Below, one piece after another: positions 1 through 6,429 of a DNA stretch of 10,388 bases; within the stretch, counting starts at the first letter, position 1; each line of letters begins with the position of its first letter. The notes beneath the pieces were generated by a model, which was not told the DNA's origin, did not search any database, and was given only the letters and a program-made list of their open reading frames with translations. The stretch is from JBMDXK01 sp048594375 (GTDB lineage: Bacteria; Pseudomonadota; Alphaproteobacteria; Rhizobiales; Methylopilaceae), in the NCBI GenBank assembly GCA_048594375.1, contig JBMDXK010000036.1, positions 1 through 10,388 on the forward strand, in the 5' to 3' direction. Made by a program: the position numbers and the translations under genes.

Positions 1-132
1 AACATATTCTGGGTATCAAGGGAGGATGAAATCTGCACTTACTCTACTCATGTCACACATTCTAGAGAATATGCGAGAGCGCTAGCGGATGCTGGATATA
101 ATGTCAATTTTATTTCTGCCGGCGTGCGATAA
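1..132 (+). CDS. 3' end of an unrecognised gene (partial)
   Basis: Frame 1 is open from the left edge to a TAA at 130-132 and gives the last 43 residues of a protein whose start lies outside the window. The tail reads like an alpha/beta fold: a helix-like stretch YARALADAGYNV is followed by a strand-like FISAG and a short basic end. I recognise no family and no catalytic motif. Codon choice differs from the operon genes further right (AGA and AGG for arginine, CTA for leucine, more A/T), which may mean an accessory or acquired gene. A 9-bp inverted repeat (119-127 with 139-147, one G-T pair, 11-base loop) straddles the stop codon, but no T-run follows, so it is not a classical terminator. The call rests only on the open frame, its stop and a protein-like composition; chance openness over 43 codons is possible. 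Confidence 0.45.
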   Translation, partial: NIFWVSREDEICTYSTHVTHSREYARALADAGYNVNFISAGVR

Positions 133-161
133 GAAGAAGCACGCTGGCAGACCCGCCGCGC

Positions 162-222
162 AGCATACATAAAGTATGTGAGTACCGAAGCGCAGACAGA
201 CCCGCCGCGCGTCACCCACCAC
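162..222. repeat. Structured intergenic repeat, copy A
   Basis: Positions 162-202 are identical over 41 bases to 289-329. After a divergent 8-base spacer, a further 12-base block (211-222) matches 337-348. The core contains a small palindrome, CATAC-ATAAA-GTATG. A separate 14-base direct repeat (CAGACCCGCCGCGC) occurs at 148-161 and 197-210, flanking most of this copy. The unit is non-coding and lies between two convergent gene ends, a usual place for REP/BIME-like elements. The repeat is seen directly; assignment to a dispersed family is inference. Confidence 0.8.
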
Positions 223-234
223 CCAGACCCCGCA

Positions 235-361
235 CTTTAATGCGCTGTGGTGAGGGGAATAGTGCAGGTATGGCGAGCATCGGAACGGAGCATACATAAA
301 GTATGTGAGTACCGAAGCGCAGACAGACCTGTGCTAGTCACCCACCACAGTAGCATTAAAG
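235..361. repeat. 127-base imperfect inverted repeat enclosing repeat copy B
   Basis: The outer arms pair: 235-243 with 353-361 (9 bp), then 245-252 with 343-350 (8 bp). Further in, CAGGT (265-269) pairs with ACCTG (327-331), and CATAC (291-295) with GTATG (301-305) at the tip. Repeat copy B (289-329 and 337-348) forms the tip and the right-hand side. On the minus strand the element begins directly after the TAG (362-364) of the neighbouring gene, so it would form a long hairpin at the 3' end of that mRNA. No T-run follows on either strand, which speaks against a simple intrinsic terminator. It could be a REP/BIME-type element, a small non-autonomous mobile element, or an mRNA 3' stabiliser. 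Confidence 0.75.
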
Positions 362-823
362 CTAGTAATTGCTGTAACGGTCATCCTGACGGACATAATA
401 ATGGGGGCGACGGTGCTCGCGGTAATAACCGTAGCTGGGTTCAACCTCATATACGCGGCGCTCGACAACTACGCGGCGCGGCGGCGGTGGCGGGGCATCG
501 TAGTAATAAGCTCTGCGGCGCTCGCGGTAGTAACGGCGCGGTGGTGGATAATCATCATAATAGCCGTTGCTGTTGGCAATGGCACTGCCAATAATCATTC
601 CACCCACAAGACCGGCCGCACCGGCAATGGCCGCATCGCGTCCTCTGTGGCGATCACGCCGCCAGCGCACATCCTGCACTAGGGGCTGAGCTGAAGCTTC
701 CACTGTAACCCGCACCGGAGAAGAAGCTCCAGGCATAGCCACAGCGGGGAGACTGCCTGCAGTCACAAGCAAAGCGGCAATCCCCGAATAAGTGATCCAT
801 TCACGCGATTTTTTGCCAAACAT
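362..823 (-). CDS. Exported glycine-zipper protein with Tyr/Arg/Pro-rich tail
   Basis: The protein has 153 residues from an ATG at 821-823. I chose this start because AAAGG sits about 10 bases upstream and because the N-terminus is then a clean signal peptide: basic MFGKK, a hydrophobic stretch at residues 11-25 and a likely cut after LPAVA (about residue 29). An in-frame ATG eight codons earlier and one further up lack a good ribosome site. The mature part has a basic segment (52-62), then a Gly/Ala stretch at 64-84 (AAIAGAAGLVGGMIIGSAIA) that matches the glycine-zipper pattern found in outer-membrane-associated and surface proteins. Residues 88-153 are very rich in Tyr, Arg and Pro, including a run of five prolines, and are probably disordered or bound to envelope polymers. 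Similar short exported proteins are common in alphaproteobacteria without a defined function. The 127-base inverted repeat directly follows the stop. Confidence 0.8.
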   Translation of the reverse strand: MFGKKSREWITYSGIAALLVTAGSLPAVAMPGASSPVRVTVEASAQPLVQDVRWRRDRHRGRDAAIAGAAGLVGGMIIGSAIANSNGYYDDYPPPRRYYRERRRAYYYDAPPPPPRRVVVERRVYEVEPSYGYYREHRRPHYYVRQDDRYSNY

Positions 824-860
824 GGGCGTAAATCCTTTAAGGTGCATCACAGCCAAACAG

Positions 861-880
861 TTGAACAACTTTTTGAACAA
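861..880. promoter_or_regulatory. Paired TTGAACAA direct repeat in divergent intergenic region
   Basis: TTGAACAA occurs at 861-868 and again at 873-880, so the copies are 12 bases apart, near one helical turn. They lie 38 bases upstream of the start of the minus-strand exported protein and about 145 bases upstream of pyrB. Spacing and position would suit an operator for the minus-strand gene. No specific regulator can be named. Confidence 0.3.
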
Positions 881-917
881 AAATACACACAAAACCAAAT
901 ACTTACAGCAAAACAAC

Positions 918-946
918 TTCCAACGGATGAATCGTTTTGCTATAAA
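918..946 (+). promoter_or_regulatory. Possible pyrB operon promoter
   Basis: A TATAAA hexamer (941-946) is preceded at a 17-base spacing by TTCCAA (918-923), a weak -35. Transcription would start near 952-955, giving a leader of about 70 bases before pyrB that opens with the hairpin at 952-970. The -10 is good but the -35 poor, so this is a candidate only. Confidence 0.35.
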
Positions 947-951
947 ACGCA

Positions 952-970
952 ACAGGGGACTTGCCCCTGT
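952..970 (+). other. Hairpin at the expected 5' end of the pyrB leader
   Basis: ACAGGGG (952-958) and CCCCTGT (964-970) form a perfect 7-bp stem with the 5-base loop ACTTG. It lies just downstream of the TATAAA at 941-946, so it would be the first element of the pyr mRNA. No T-run follows, so it is not a terminator. It may stabilise the 5' end or be a protein-binding site on the DNA. Confidence 0.5.
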
Positions 971-1024
971 GTAGAGTTTCTGCAATGACTGCGACAATAC
1001 TAAGGCAGAAGTTTAGGCATTTTG

Positions 1025-1978
1025 ATGATTGATTACGGTTATAAACATCGGCATTTACTTGGCATTGAAAAGCTTACCCGTTTTGAAATCATAGGGCTGC
1101 TGGATCGGGCAGAAAAGAACGTCAGCGTCAATCGCCAACCTGAAAAAGCCCATCCCGTATTGCGGGGCAGAACACAAATCAATCTGTTTTTTGAAAACTC
1201 CACCCGTACGCAGTCCTCTTTTGAGCTGGCCGGAAAGCGACTCGGCGCCGATGTCATGAATATGCAGGTATCGTCTTCCTCCATTAAAAAGGGCGAAACG
1301 CTGCTGGATACGGCTGCAACACTCAATGCCATGCGTCCTGATATTATTGTGGTGCGCCATGCCATGGCCGGTGCGGTGGAATTGCTTGCGCAAAAGGTGG
1401 ATTGCGCTGTGGTGAATGCCGGTGATGGCGCCCACGAACATCCCACACAGGCGCTGCTCGATGCCCTCACCATCCGCCGCCACAAGGGCGAGATTGAAGG
1501 TAAAATCATTGCTATTTGCGGCGATGTGCTGCACAGCCGCGTGGCGCGTTCCAACATTCTGTGTTTGCAAAAACTGGGCGCGCGGGTGCGGGTGGTTGCC
1601 CCCTCTACGCTGTTGCCCGCGGGAATTGATCGCTTTGGGGTGGAATATTACACAGATATGAAACAAGGCATTCAGGATGCAGACATCATTATGATGCTGC
1701 GCTTGCAGCTTGAGCGGATGAACGGCTCGTTTGTGCCTTCGGTGAAAGAATATTTCCACCGTTTCGGTCTGGATGAGGCAAAGCTCGCGCTGGCAAAATC
1801 CGATGCCATTGTCATGCACCCCGGCCCCATGAATCGCGGCGTTGAAATTGATTCTGCCGTGGCCGATGGCATCCAGTCGGTGATACAGGAACAGGTGGAA
1901 ATGGGGGTTGCGGTGCGCATGGCAGTGCTGGAAGCGGTTGCGGAAAATCTTGAAGGAAAAGGCACCTGTCATGGCTAG
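1025..1978 (+). CDS. pyrB: Aspartate carbamoyltransferase catalytic subunit
   Basis: It catalyses carbamoyl phosphate plus aspartate to N-carbamoyl-L-aspartate, the committed step of de novo pyrimidine synthesis, in the cytoplasm. The protein has 317 residues, the normal length. The carbamoyl-phosphate loop STRT is at 59-62, within FFENSTRTQSSFELAGKRLG. A lysine pair is in IKKGETLLDT (88-89), HEHPTQALLD at 137-146 carries the active-site His, and GDVLHSRVARSN (166-177), the aspartate-binding LRLQLER (225-231) and HPGPMNRGVEI (265-275) follow. I chose ATG 1025 with AGG at 1015-1017; a TTG directly upstream at 1022 would add one residue. It is the first gene of the operon and overlaps pyrC' by eight bases, which suggests translational coupling and matches the known dodecameric PyrB-PyrC' holoenzymes. 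No regulatory-subunit gene (pyrI) is seen. Confidence 0.97.
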   Translation: MIDYGYKHRHLLGIEKLTRFEIIGLLDRAEKNVSVNRQPEKAHPVLRGRTQINLFFENSTRTQSSFELAGKRLGADVMNMQVSSSSIKKGETLLDTAATLNAMRPDIIVVRHAMAGAVELLAQKVDCAVVNAGDGAHEHPTQALLDALTIRRHKGEIEGKIIAICGDVLHSRVARSNILCLQKLGARVRVVAPSTLLPAGIDRFGVEYYTDMKQGIQDADIIMMLRLQLERMNGSFVPSVKEYFHRFGLDEAKLALAKSDAIVMHPGPMNRGVEIDSAVADGIQSVIQEQVEMGVAVRMAVLEAVAENLEGKGTCHG

Positions 1979-3266
1979 GAATGTGCAACCCCTCTTATTC
2001 AAAAATGCCACGCTGGTTGATCCTGAAAACCGGACGGAATCCAGCGGTGATCTGCTGGTAGAAGGCGGCGTTATTCGCGCCGTGGCTCCCCAGCTTGATA
2101 CCCCGCCGGATGCTGAAATCATCCCATGCCGCGGCAAGATTCTCGCTCCCGGTATCATTGATATGCGTGCCTTTCTGGGTGAGCCAGGTTCGGAACACCG
2201 CGAAACGCTTTCCAGCGCCTCCCAAGCCGCAGCAGCGGGGGGCATTACTACAATCATCTGCTCCCCTGACACCAATCCCGCCATTGATGACCCTGCGATT
2301 GTATCCTTTATCAACCAGCGAGCAGAGGCCACGTCTTTGGTGAACATTCTTCCCGCAGCGGCGCTCACCAAAGGTCTGCATGGCAAGGAAATGACAGAAA
2401 TCGGCTTGCTGCAAGATGCGGGAGCCATTGCCTTTACCGATGGCACCCATTCTATTGCCAGTGCGCGGGTGATGAAAAAGATCATGACCTATGCCCGTGA
2501 TTTGAATGCGCTCATCATGCACCATACCGAAGACAGTGATCTGAAAGGTACGGCCGTGATGACTTCTGGCGAATATGCCAGCCGTCTGGGTTTGCCAGCG
2601 TGCGGAACCGATACGGAAGCCTTGATGCTGGAGCGGGATTTGCGTCTGGTGCGTTCCACCCGCTGCCGGTACCATGCCGCACTCGTCACCTGCCGCGATT
2701 CCATTGAACTCATCCGCCGCGCCAAAAGCGATGGGCTGGATGTCACCGCGGCAACCTCCATCAATCACCTGACGTTCAATGAAACCGATGTGGCGTCCTA
2801 CCGCACGTTCTTTAAAGTCAGCCCACCGCTACGCTGTGAAGAGGATCGGCTGGCGCTGGCGCAAGCCATCAGCGACGGCACCATTGATTGCATTGTATCG
2901 GATCATAACCCGCAGGATGTGGAGCAAAAACGCCGTCCGTTTGCCGAAGCCAGTGATGGTGCAATCGGCTTTGAAACCCTTCTAGCGGCCGCTTTGCGGC
3001 ATGTCTTTTCAGGCGCATTGACTTTGCCAGATGTGTTCCGCGCACTCAGTTACAATCCGGCGCAACGGCTGGGGCTTGCAGCGGGGCGGCTTACAGCAGG
3101 CGCACCGGCGGATCTTATCGTGGTGGAAAGAGACGCCCCGTGGGTTGTGGAGCTGGGCAATCTGCATTCGCGTTCGCGCAACAGCCCGTTTGAAGGCGCC
3201 CGCATGACGGGTCAGGTCATGCAGACCTTTGTGAAAGGGCAATGCGTGTTCACCGCGCCAGCTTAA
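1971..3266 (+). CDS. pyrC': Non-catalytic dihydroorotase homologue (PyrC', PyrX type)
   Basis: The protein has 431 residues and the full amidohydrolase fold of type I dihydroorotases. ATG 1971 lies inside the end of pyrB, with AAAAGG eight bases upstream; the frame stays open further upstream, but those starts would sit deep in pyrB. The metal-binding signature D-x-H-x-H, normally in PGxIDxHxHxREPG, reads APGIIDMRAFLGEPG here (residues 59-73): Arg66 and Phe68 replace both histidines. The later HVST histidine is replaced by Leu238 (YHAALVTC). His185 in HHTED and Asp311 in SDHNPQ remain. Without three of the metal-binding histidines, the usual metal-dependent hydrolysis of dihydroorotate is very unlikely. 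In Pseudomonas the equivalent PyrC' is inactive but needed to assemble active aspartate carbamoyltransferase, and alphaproteobacterial genomes often carry such a copy next to pyrB. I infer the same role here and expect an active pyrC elsewhere in the genome. It is often annotated simply as dihydroorotase. Confidence 0.93.
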   Translation: MARNVQPLLFKNATLVDPENRTESSGDLLVEGGVIRAVAPQLDTPPDAEIIPCRGKILAPGIIDMRAFLGEPGSEHRETLSSASQAAAAGGITTIICSPDTNPAIDDPAIVSFINQRAEATSLVNILPAAALTKGLHGKEMTEIGLLQDAGAIAFTDGTHSIASARVMKKIMTYARDLNALIMHHTEDSDLKGTAVMTSGEYASRLGLPACGTDTEALMLERDLRLVRSTRCRYHAALVTCRDSIELIRRAKSDGLDVTAATSINHLTFNETDVASYRTFFKVSPPLRCEEDRLALAQAISDGTIDCIVSDHNPQDVEQKRRPFAEASDGAIGFETLLAAALRHVFSGALTLPDVFRALSYNPAQRLGLAAGRLTAGAPADLIVVERDAPWVVELGNLHSRSRNSPFEGARMTGQVMQTFVKGQCVFTAPA

Positions 3267-3279
3267 AAGGAAGATTGCC

Positions 3280-3939
3280 ATGGATGGAAGCAGCACCCTG
3301 CCCTTTTTCGGTGTTTTTGTGTATTTCGCTTTTGCGGGAGGCTATCTGCTCGGCTCTGTGCCGTTCGGGCTGCTGCTGACCCGTATGGCAGGTCTGGGGG
3401 ATATTCGCGCCATCGGTTCGGGCAACATTGGCACCACCAACGTATTGCGCACTGGCCGGAAAGATATTGCCGCACTCACCCTGTTGCTGGATGCACTCAA
3501 AGCAACCGCTGCAATCTGGGCGGCATGGTATTGGGGACTGCGCGTTAGTCCTGAATTTGCGGATAGCGCAGCCATAAGCGCGGCATTGGGTGCATTTGTG
3601 GGGCATTTGTATCCCGTATGGCTGAAATTCAAGGGCGGTAAAGGCGTTGCGACTTATCTGGGCGTGTTGATTGGCCTGTTCTGGCCAGCGGCGGTCTGTT
3701 TTGCGGTGTTGTGGGTGGGTACTGCGCGGCTTACCCGCTTTTCATCGCTGGCAGGAATGATGGCAAGCACGCTTTCGCCCTTTTTTATGTTTGTGATGCA
3801 CCAAAGCGCCTATGCGGCTGCGGCGTTTATCATGACGGTACTGGTAATTTTCCAGCACCGGCAGAATATTGTCCGTCTCCTTACGGGCAAAGAAACCCGC
3901 ATCGGTGAGAAAAAATCACCCTCGGCAGCAGAGGAATAG
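3280..3939 (+). CDS. plsY: Acyl-phosphate:glycerol-3-phosphate acyltransferase PlsY
   Basis: This inner-membrane enzyme transfers an acyl group from acyl-phosphate (made by PlsX) to glycerol-3-phosphate, giving lysophosphatidic acid, the first step of phospholipid synthesis. It has 219 residues, slightly longer than the usual ~200 because of a charged C-terminal tail. The conserved family loops are present: GSVPFGLLLTR (25-35), IGSGNIGTTNVLRTG (45-59), LDALKA (70-75), GHLYPVWLKFKGGKGVAT (108-125) and the basic FQHRQNIVRLLTGKE (191-205). Hydrophobic segments lie at about 8-33, 62-86, 96-115, 124-147 and 165-190. The ATG at 3280 has AAGGAAG at 3267-3273. It begins 13 bases after pyrC' and ends 4 bases before the dprA start, so it lies inside the same operon. 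Confidence 0.97.
   Translation: MDGSSTLPFFGVFVYFAFAGGYLLGSVPFGLLLTRMAGLGDIRAIGSGNIGTTNVLRTGRKDIAALTLLLDALKATAAIWAAWYWGLRVSPEFADSAAISAALGAFVGHLYPVWLKFKGGKGVATYLGVLIGLFWPAAVCFAVLWVGTARLTRFSSLAGMMASTLSPFFMFVMHQSAYAAAAFIMTVLVIFQHRQNIVRLLTGKETRIGEKKSPSAAEE
3930..3935 (+). promoter_or_regulatory. Ribosome binding site deciding the dprA GTG start
   Basis: AGAGGA lies eight bases upstream of GTG 3944 and overlaps the end of plsY. It supports the GTG start over the in-frame ATG at 3869, which would place 71 bases of dprA inside plsY and has no comparable site. Confidence 0.7.
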
Positions 3940-3943
3940 CCCT

Positions 3944-5200
3944 GTGTCTGCTTCCTTGCCAGCCTTATCCCACGAGCAAAAACGCACTTGGCTTCAGCTT
4001 ATTCGTTCGGAAAACATCGGGGCGCATACGTTTCGCAAGCTGGTCAATCATTTTGGCGGTGCGGCTGCGGCTTTGAACGCCCTCCCCGTTGTGATGCAGC
4101 GCAAAGGCAAAGCGCCCTTGCGAATTTGCTCCGCGCAGGAAGCGGAACGGGAGATGCAGCGCATTGCGGCGCTGGGTGGAAAACTGATTGCACTGGGAGA
4201 GGTCGAATACCCTCAAACCTTGCGTGCCATTGAAAATCCCCCACCGCTGATTACGGTTCTGGGCAACAGCGCTGCGCTGCATAAACCCGCGGTGGCGCTG
4301 GTGGGCGCACGCAACGCATCGGCAGCAAGCCGTAAATTTACTCAGCAACTGGCGCGTGATCTGGGGGAAGCCGGGTTTACTGTCGTCTCCGGTCTTGCAC
4401 GCGGCATTGATACGGCGGCGCATCAAGGCTCCCTGAATACGGGAACGCTGGCGGTTCTGGCAGGTGGTCTGGATAAACTTTACCCGCCGGAAAATCTTGA
4501 ACTGGCAGCAAATCTCCAGCTTCACGGCGCCCTTGTCACAGAAATGCCGTTGGGGTGGGAACCCCGCGCCCATGATTTTCCCCGCCGCAACCGCATTATT
4601 GCAGGGCTGTCTTACGGTATTGTTGTTGTGGAGGCCGCTCCCCGTTCCGGCTCGCTGATTACCGCTCGTCTGGCGCTGGAATTGGGACGCGAAGTGATGG
4701 CTGTGCCGGGCTTTCCTCTGGATTCCCGCAGCGAAGGCACCAACAAGCTGCTGCGCGATGGCGCAACATTGATTACCTGCGCCGACCATGTGATTGAAGC
4801 GCTGCAATCGAGCATTTCCAATCCGCAACCTGCACTGAAACCACAAGCGCCGGTGCAGCTTGGCCTGTGCGAAAAAGACGTGCCATTCTATCACACCCCC
4901 CATGAGCAGCAAGCCCATGTTCCGCTTGATTACTTGATTGCAAGCTGGAGCGATGAAGGCGAGAAAGAGGACACTGAGGCTTTCGCGCAGGAAATTCCGC
5001 ACGTGCGATCTTGCGCAGAACCCGCCACTCCGCGCACGCAACTGCTTGCCGCATTAAGCTCTACCCCGACCATGCTGGACGACATCATCCGTGAAAGCGG
5101 CCTTGATGCGCGCACCGTACAATTTTTAGCCCTCGAACTGGAAATGGAAGGCACGCTGGAACGCGCTTCCGGCGGACGCCTTGCCCTTAAAAAGGGGTGA
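3944..5200 (+). CDS. dprA: DNA processing protein DprA (Smf)
   Basis: DprA binds incoming single-stranded DNA and loads RecA during natural transformation; it is also widely kept in bacteria not known to be competent. From the GTG the protein has 418 residues. Residues 13-50 form a SAM/helix-hairpin-helix-like N-terminus (LQLIRSENIGAHTFRKLVNHFGG). The Rossmann-like core spans about 90-290: VALVGARNAS (117-126), VVSGLARGIDTAAHQG (147-162), LAGGLDKLYPPEN (172-184), DFPRRNRIIAGLS (211-223), the SGSLITARLALELGREV stretch (235-251) and EGTNKLLRDGA (264-274). A poorly conserved linker (about 290-365) leads to a winged-helix domain of the C-terminal DprA type (367-415, LLAALSSTPTMLDDIIRESG). It is the last recognisable operon gene; in many alphaproteobacteria topA follows directly, whereas here two unrelated genes come between. 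Confidence 0.96.
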   Translation: MSASLPALSHEQKRTWLQLIRSENIGAHTFRKLVNHFGGAAAALNALPVVMQRKGKAPLRICSAQEAEREMQRIAALGGKLIALGEVEYPQTLRAIENPPPLITVLGNSAALHKPAVALVGARNASAASRKFTQQLARDLGEAGFTVVSGLARGIDTAAHQGSLNTGTLAVLAGGLDKLYPPENLELAANLQLHGALVTEMPLGWEPRAHDFPRRNRIIAGLSYGIVVVEAAPRSGSLITARLALELGREVMAVPGFPLDSRSEGTNKLLRDGATLITCADHVIEALQSSISNPQPALKPQAPVQLGLCEKDVPFYHTPHEQQAHVPLDYLIASWSDEGEKEDTEAFAQEIPHVRSCAEPATPRTQLLAALSSTPTMLDDIIRESGLDARTVQFLALELEMEGTLERASGGRLALKKG

Positions 5201-5235
5201 TGTGCTGAAAATTCATATTGGCCACCCTGTTTTCT
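5194..5235 (+). terminator. Weak terminator-like hairpin after dprA
   Basis: GGGTG (5195-5199) can pair with CACCC (5223-5227). Inside it ATGTG (5200-5204) pairs with CATAT (5214-5218, one G-T), leaving a four-base bulge. GTTTTCT follows at 5229-5235. The stem starts inside the last codons of dprA, is imperfect and has a short T-run, so termination would be partial at best. Confidence 0.25.
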
Positions 5236-5285
5236 CCGTATTTTGCGTTTAACCAGAAAAGGGTAAATATGTAAGGAGTACCATT

Positions 5286-6041
5286 ATGCAGCCTGTCACC
5301 ACCAAATCCGATTATTCTGTTCACACCACTACAGATAATTTTGACAGGTTTCTTGCAACGCAAAACAGCCGACTCAGACCTCTTGGCTCTGACGCACAGG
5401 CGGGCTTGGTTTCAAACCGCGAAACGGCACAGCGCCATATTCAATCAGCCGAACACAACGTGAGAAACGCCCACTTGCTGGCAAATCTTGGCAGTCCTCA
5501 ATACCAAGAGCGCGCCATAACCGCATTTGCAGCGGCAGAAGAAAAATACAATCAAGCCGCCCAATTTTCAAAAAATGCCTATATTGTTTCAGGCGCAACA
5601 GATGAATTGCAAAATACAACACAAACCATTGCAAAAGCTGGAGTGCTGCAAGCTCAAAAAAACACAGCACGCCTAAATCTTTATACGCTTGAGTCAGCAC
5701 ACAATAATGTGGTGGGCAATCCGGTACCCCCACCTGTTCGGCAGGAAACATTACAAATAAAAAATGAAGCCACAGTTGCTGCTGCCTTGGCAAATCGCTC
5801 AAAACCACACCCTGCAGCTGATGGACCAGCAGTACAAAATTATATTGCCCTTTTGAAACAGGCCGTAGAAAAATACGAACAGGCGGGGCAAGCATTCGGG
5901 GAATTATACGCGCTCTATGGCCACGCTATAGATAAGGTGTATTCCAGAACCATGTTTGAAACCGCAACCCTATACAGCAATGAAATTCAAAGTAATTATG
6001 GTATTCTTGCAGAATTACAGCGCCAAAAGCCTATGGGCTAA
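5286..6041 (+). CDS. Unrecognised cytosolic helical protein with an internal duplication
   Basis: The protein has 251 residues, with ATG 5286 behind a strong AAGGAG at 5273-5278 and seven bases of spacing. I recognise no family. There is no signal peptide or membrane segment. The composition (Ala, Gln, Asn, Glu, few Gly) points to helices from about residue 45 onward. Two segments resemble each other, residues 83-99 (AAEEKYNQAAQFSKNAY) and 192-208 (QAVEKYEQAGQAFGELY): eight of 17 positions are identical, including the EKY-x-QA-x-Q core, 109 residues apart. The A/Y spacing is like that of TPR-type or helical-bundle repeats. Residues 145-152 (NPVPPPVR) form a proline-rich break between the halves. 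The DNA is more A/T-rich than dprA or topA, which suggests an accessory gene inserted into the conserved dprA-topA interval. An adaptor or scaffold role is possible, but this is only a guess. Confidence 0.8.
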   Translation: MQPVTTKSDYSVHTTTDNFDRFLATQNSRLRPLGSDAQAGLVSNRETAQRHIQSAEHNVRNAHLLANLGSPQYQERAITAFAAAEEKYNQAAQFSKNAYIVSGATDELQNTTQTIAKAGVLQAQKNTARLNLYTLESAHNNVVGNPVPPPVRQETLQIKNEATVAAALANRSKPHPAADGPAVQNYIALLKQAVEKYEQAGQAFGELYALYGHAIDKVYSRTMFETATLYSNEIQSNYGILAELQRQKPMG

Positions 6042-6065
6042 CAGCGCCCTTGAAGCGTCCTTATC

Positions 6066-6320
6066 CTAATCCGCAGTATTTTCCCGCAAGGCATTATCCA
6101 CTTCCGTACGGGTCATATCCAGAAGATAGGCAACCACTTCCATGTGGGAATTGCGCGCAATCTGTGCCATTTCTGTAACCAGATCCTTAAGATAAAGAGC
6201 CGCTTCCCTTTGCCGCTCTTCGGGGCTCACTACGGTGCAGGTGGTGTGAGCATCCTGTGTATCTTCATTTGCAATATCATAGGAAACGTCCACAGAGGGT
6301 TTGTTTAAACCAGCACTCAT
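6066..6320 (-). CDS. Small unrecognised helical protein (84 aa)
   Basis: The ATG at 6318-6320 has AAGGAA about seven bases upstream on the minus strand. The 84-residue protein has a polar, probably flexible N-terminus (1-31), then a helix-rich part from VVSPEERQREAALYLKDLV (30-48) to residue 80 containing ARNSHMEVVAYLLDMTRTEV. Small proteins of this look, with a helix ending in AYLLDM, seem familiar from alphaproteobacteria, but I know no defined function. It faces the 251-residue gene with 24 bases between the two stops and has its own promoter candidate upstream. No metal site, signal peptide or membrane segment is visible. Confidence 0.8.
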   Translation of the reverse strand: MSAGLNKPSVDVSYDIANEDTQDAHTTCTVVSPEERQREAALYLKDLVTEMAQIARNSHMEVVAYLLDMTRTEVDNALRENTAD

Positions 6321-6361
6321 CTCAATTTTCCTTCACTCAATACTTTGTAAGGCGCAAAAAA

Positions 6362-6389
6362 AGTATCCCAGTATGCGCAGTTCTTTCAA
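6362..6389 (-). promoter_or_regulatory. Possible promoter of the 84-residue gene
   Basis: On the minus strand TTGAAA (6384-6389) and GATACT (6362-6367) are separated by 16 bases, a fair match to a housekeeping sigma promoter. The start would be near 6355, giving a leader of about 35 bases that contains the AAGGAA ribosome site. Confidence 0.45.
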
Positions 6390-6429
6390 AGTGAACAACC
6401 CCTTACCATTGGTTGTATTAACCTAATTA

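Noticed and set aside
162..348. Possible CRISPR array
   Set aside because: There are only two copies, 127 bases apart, with an internal palindrome and nested arms. The spacing and number do not fit a CRISPR array.
247..682. Plus-strand open frames across the repeat and the minus-strand exported gene
   Set aside because: They are shadows of the minus-strand gene with its signal peptide and ribosome site, and run through non-coding repeat.
1908..1970. Longer N-terminus for pyrC'
   Set aside because: The extra 21 residues lie entirely inside pyrB and do not look like dihydroorotase. ATG 1971 has AAAAGG at proper spacing.
1055..2485. Long minus-strand open frame (476 codons) opposite pyrB and pyrC'
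   Set aside because: It lies wholly antisense to two clear enzymes, matches no family and has the His/Arg-rich look of an antisense frame.
3869..3943. Upstream ATG start for dprA
   Set aside because: It would put 71 bases inside plsY and add a basic, non-family N-terminus. GTG 3944 has a good ribosome site and the usual start.
6334..6344. 11-base match CACTCAATACT also found, inverted, near 10320-10330
   Set aside because: It is short and isolated, with no shared flanks, so it can be chance.
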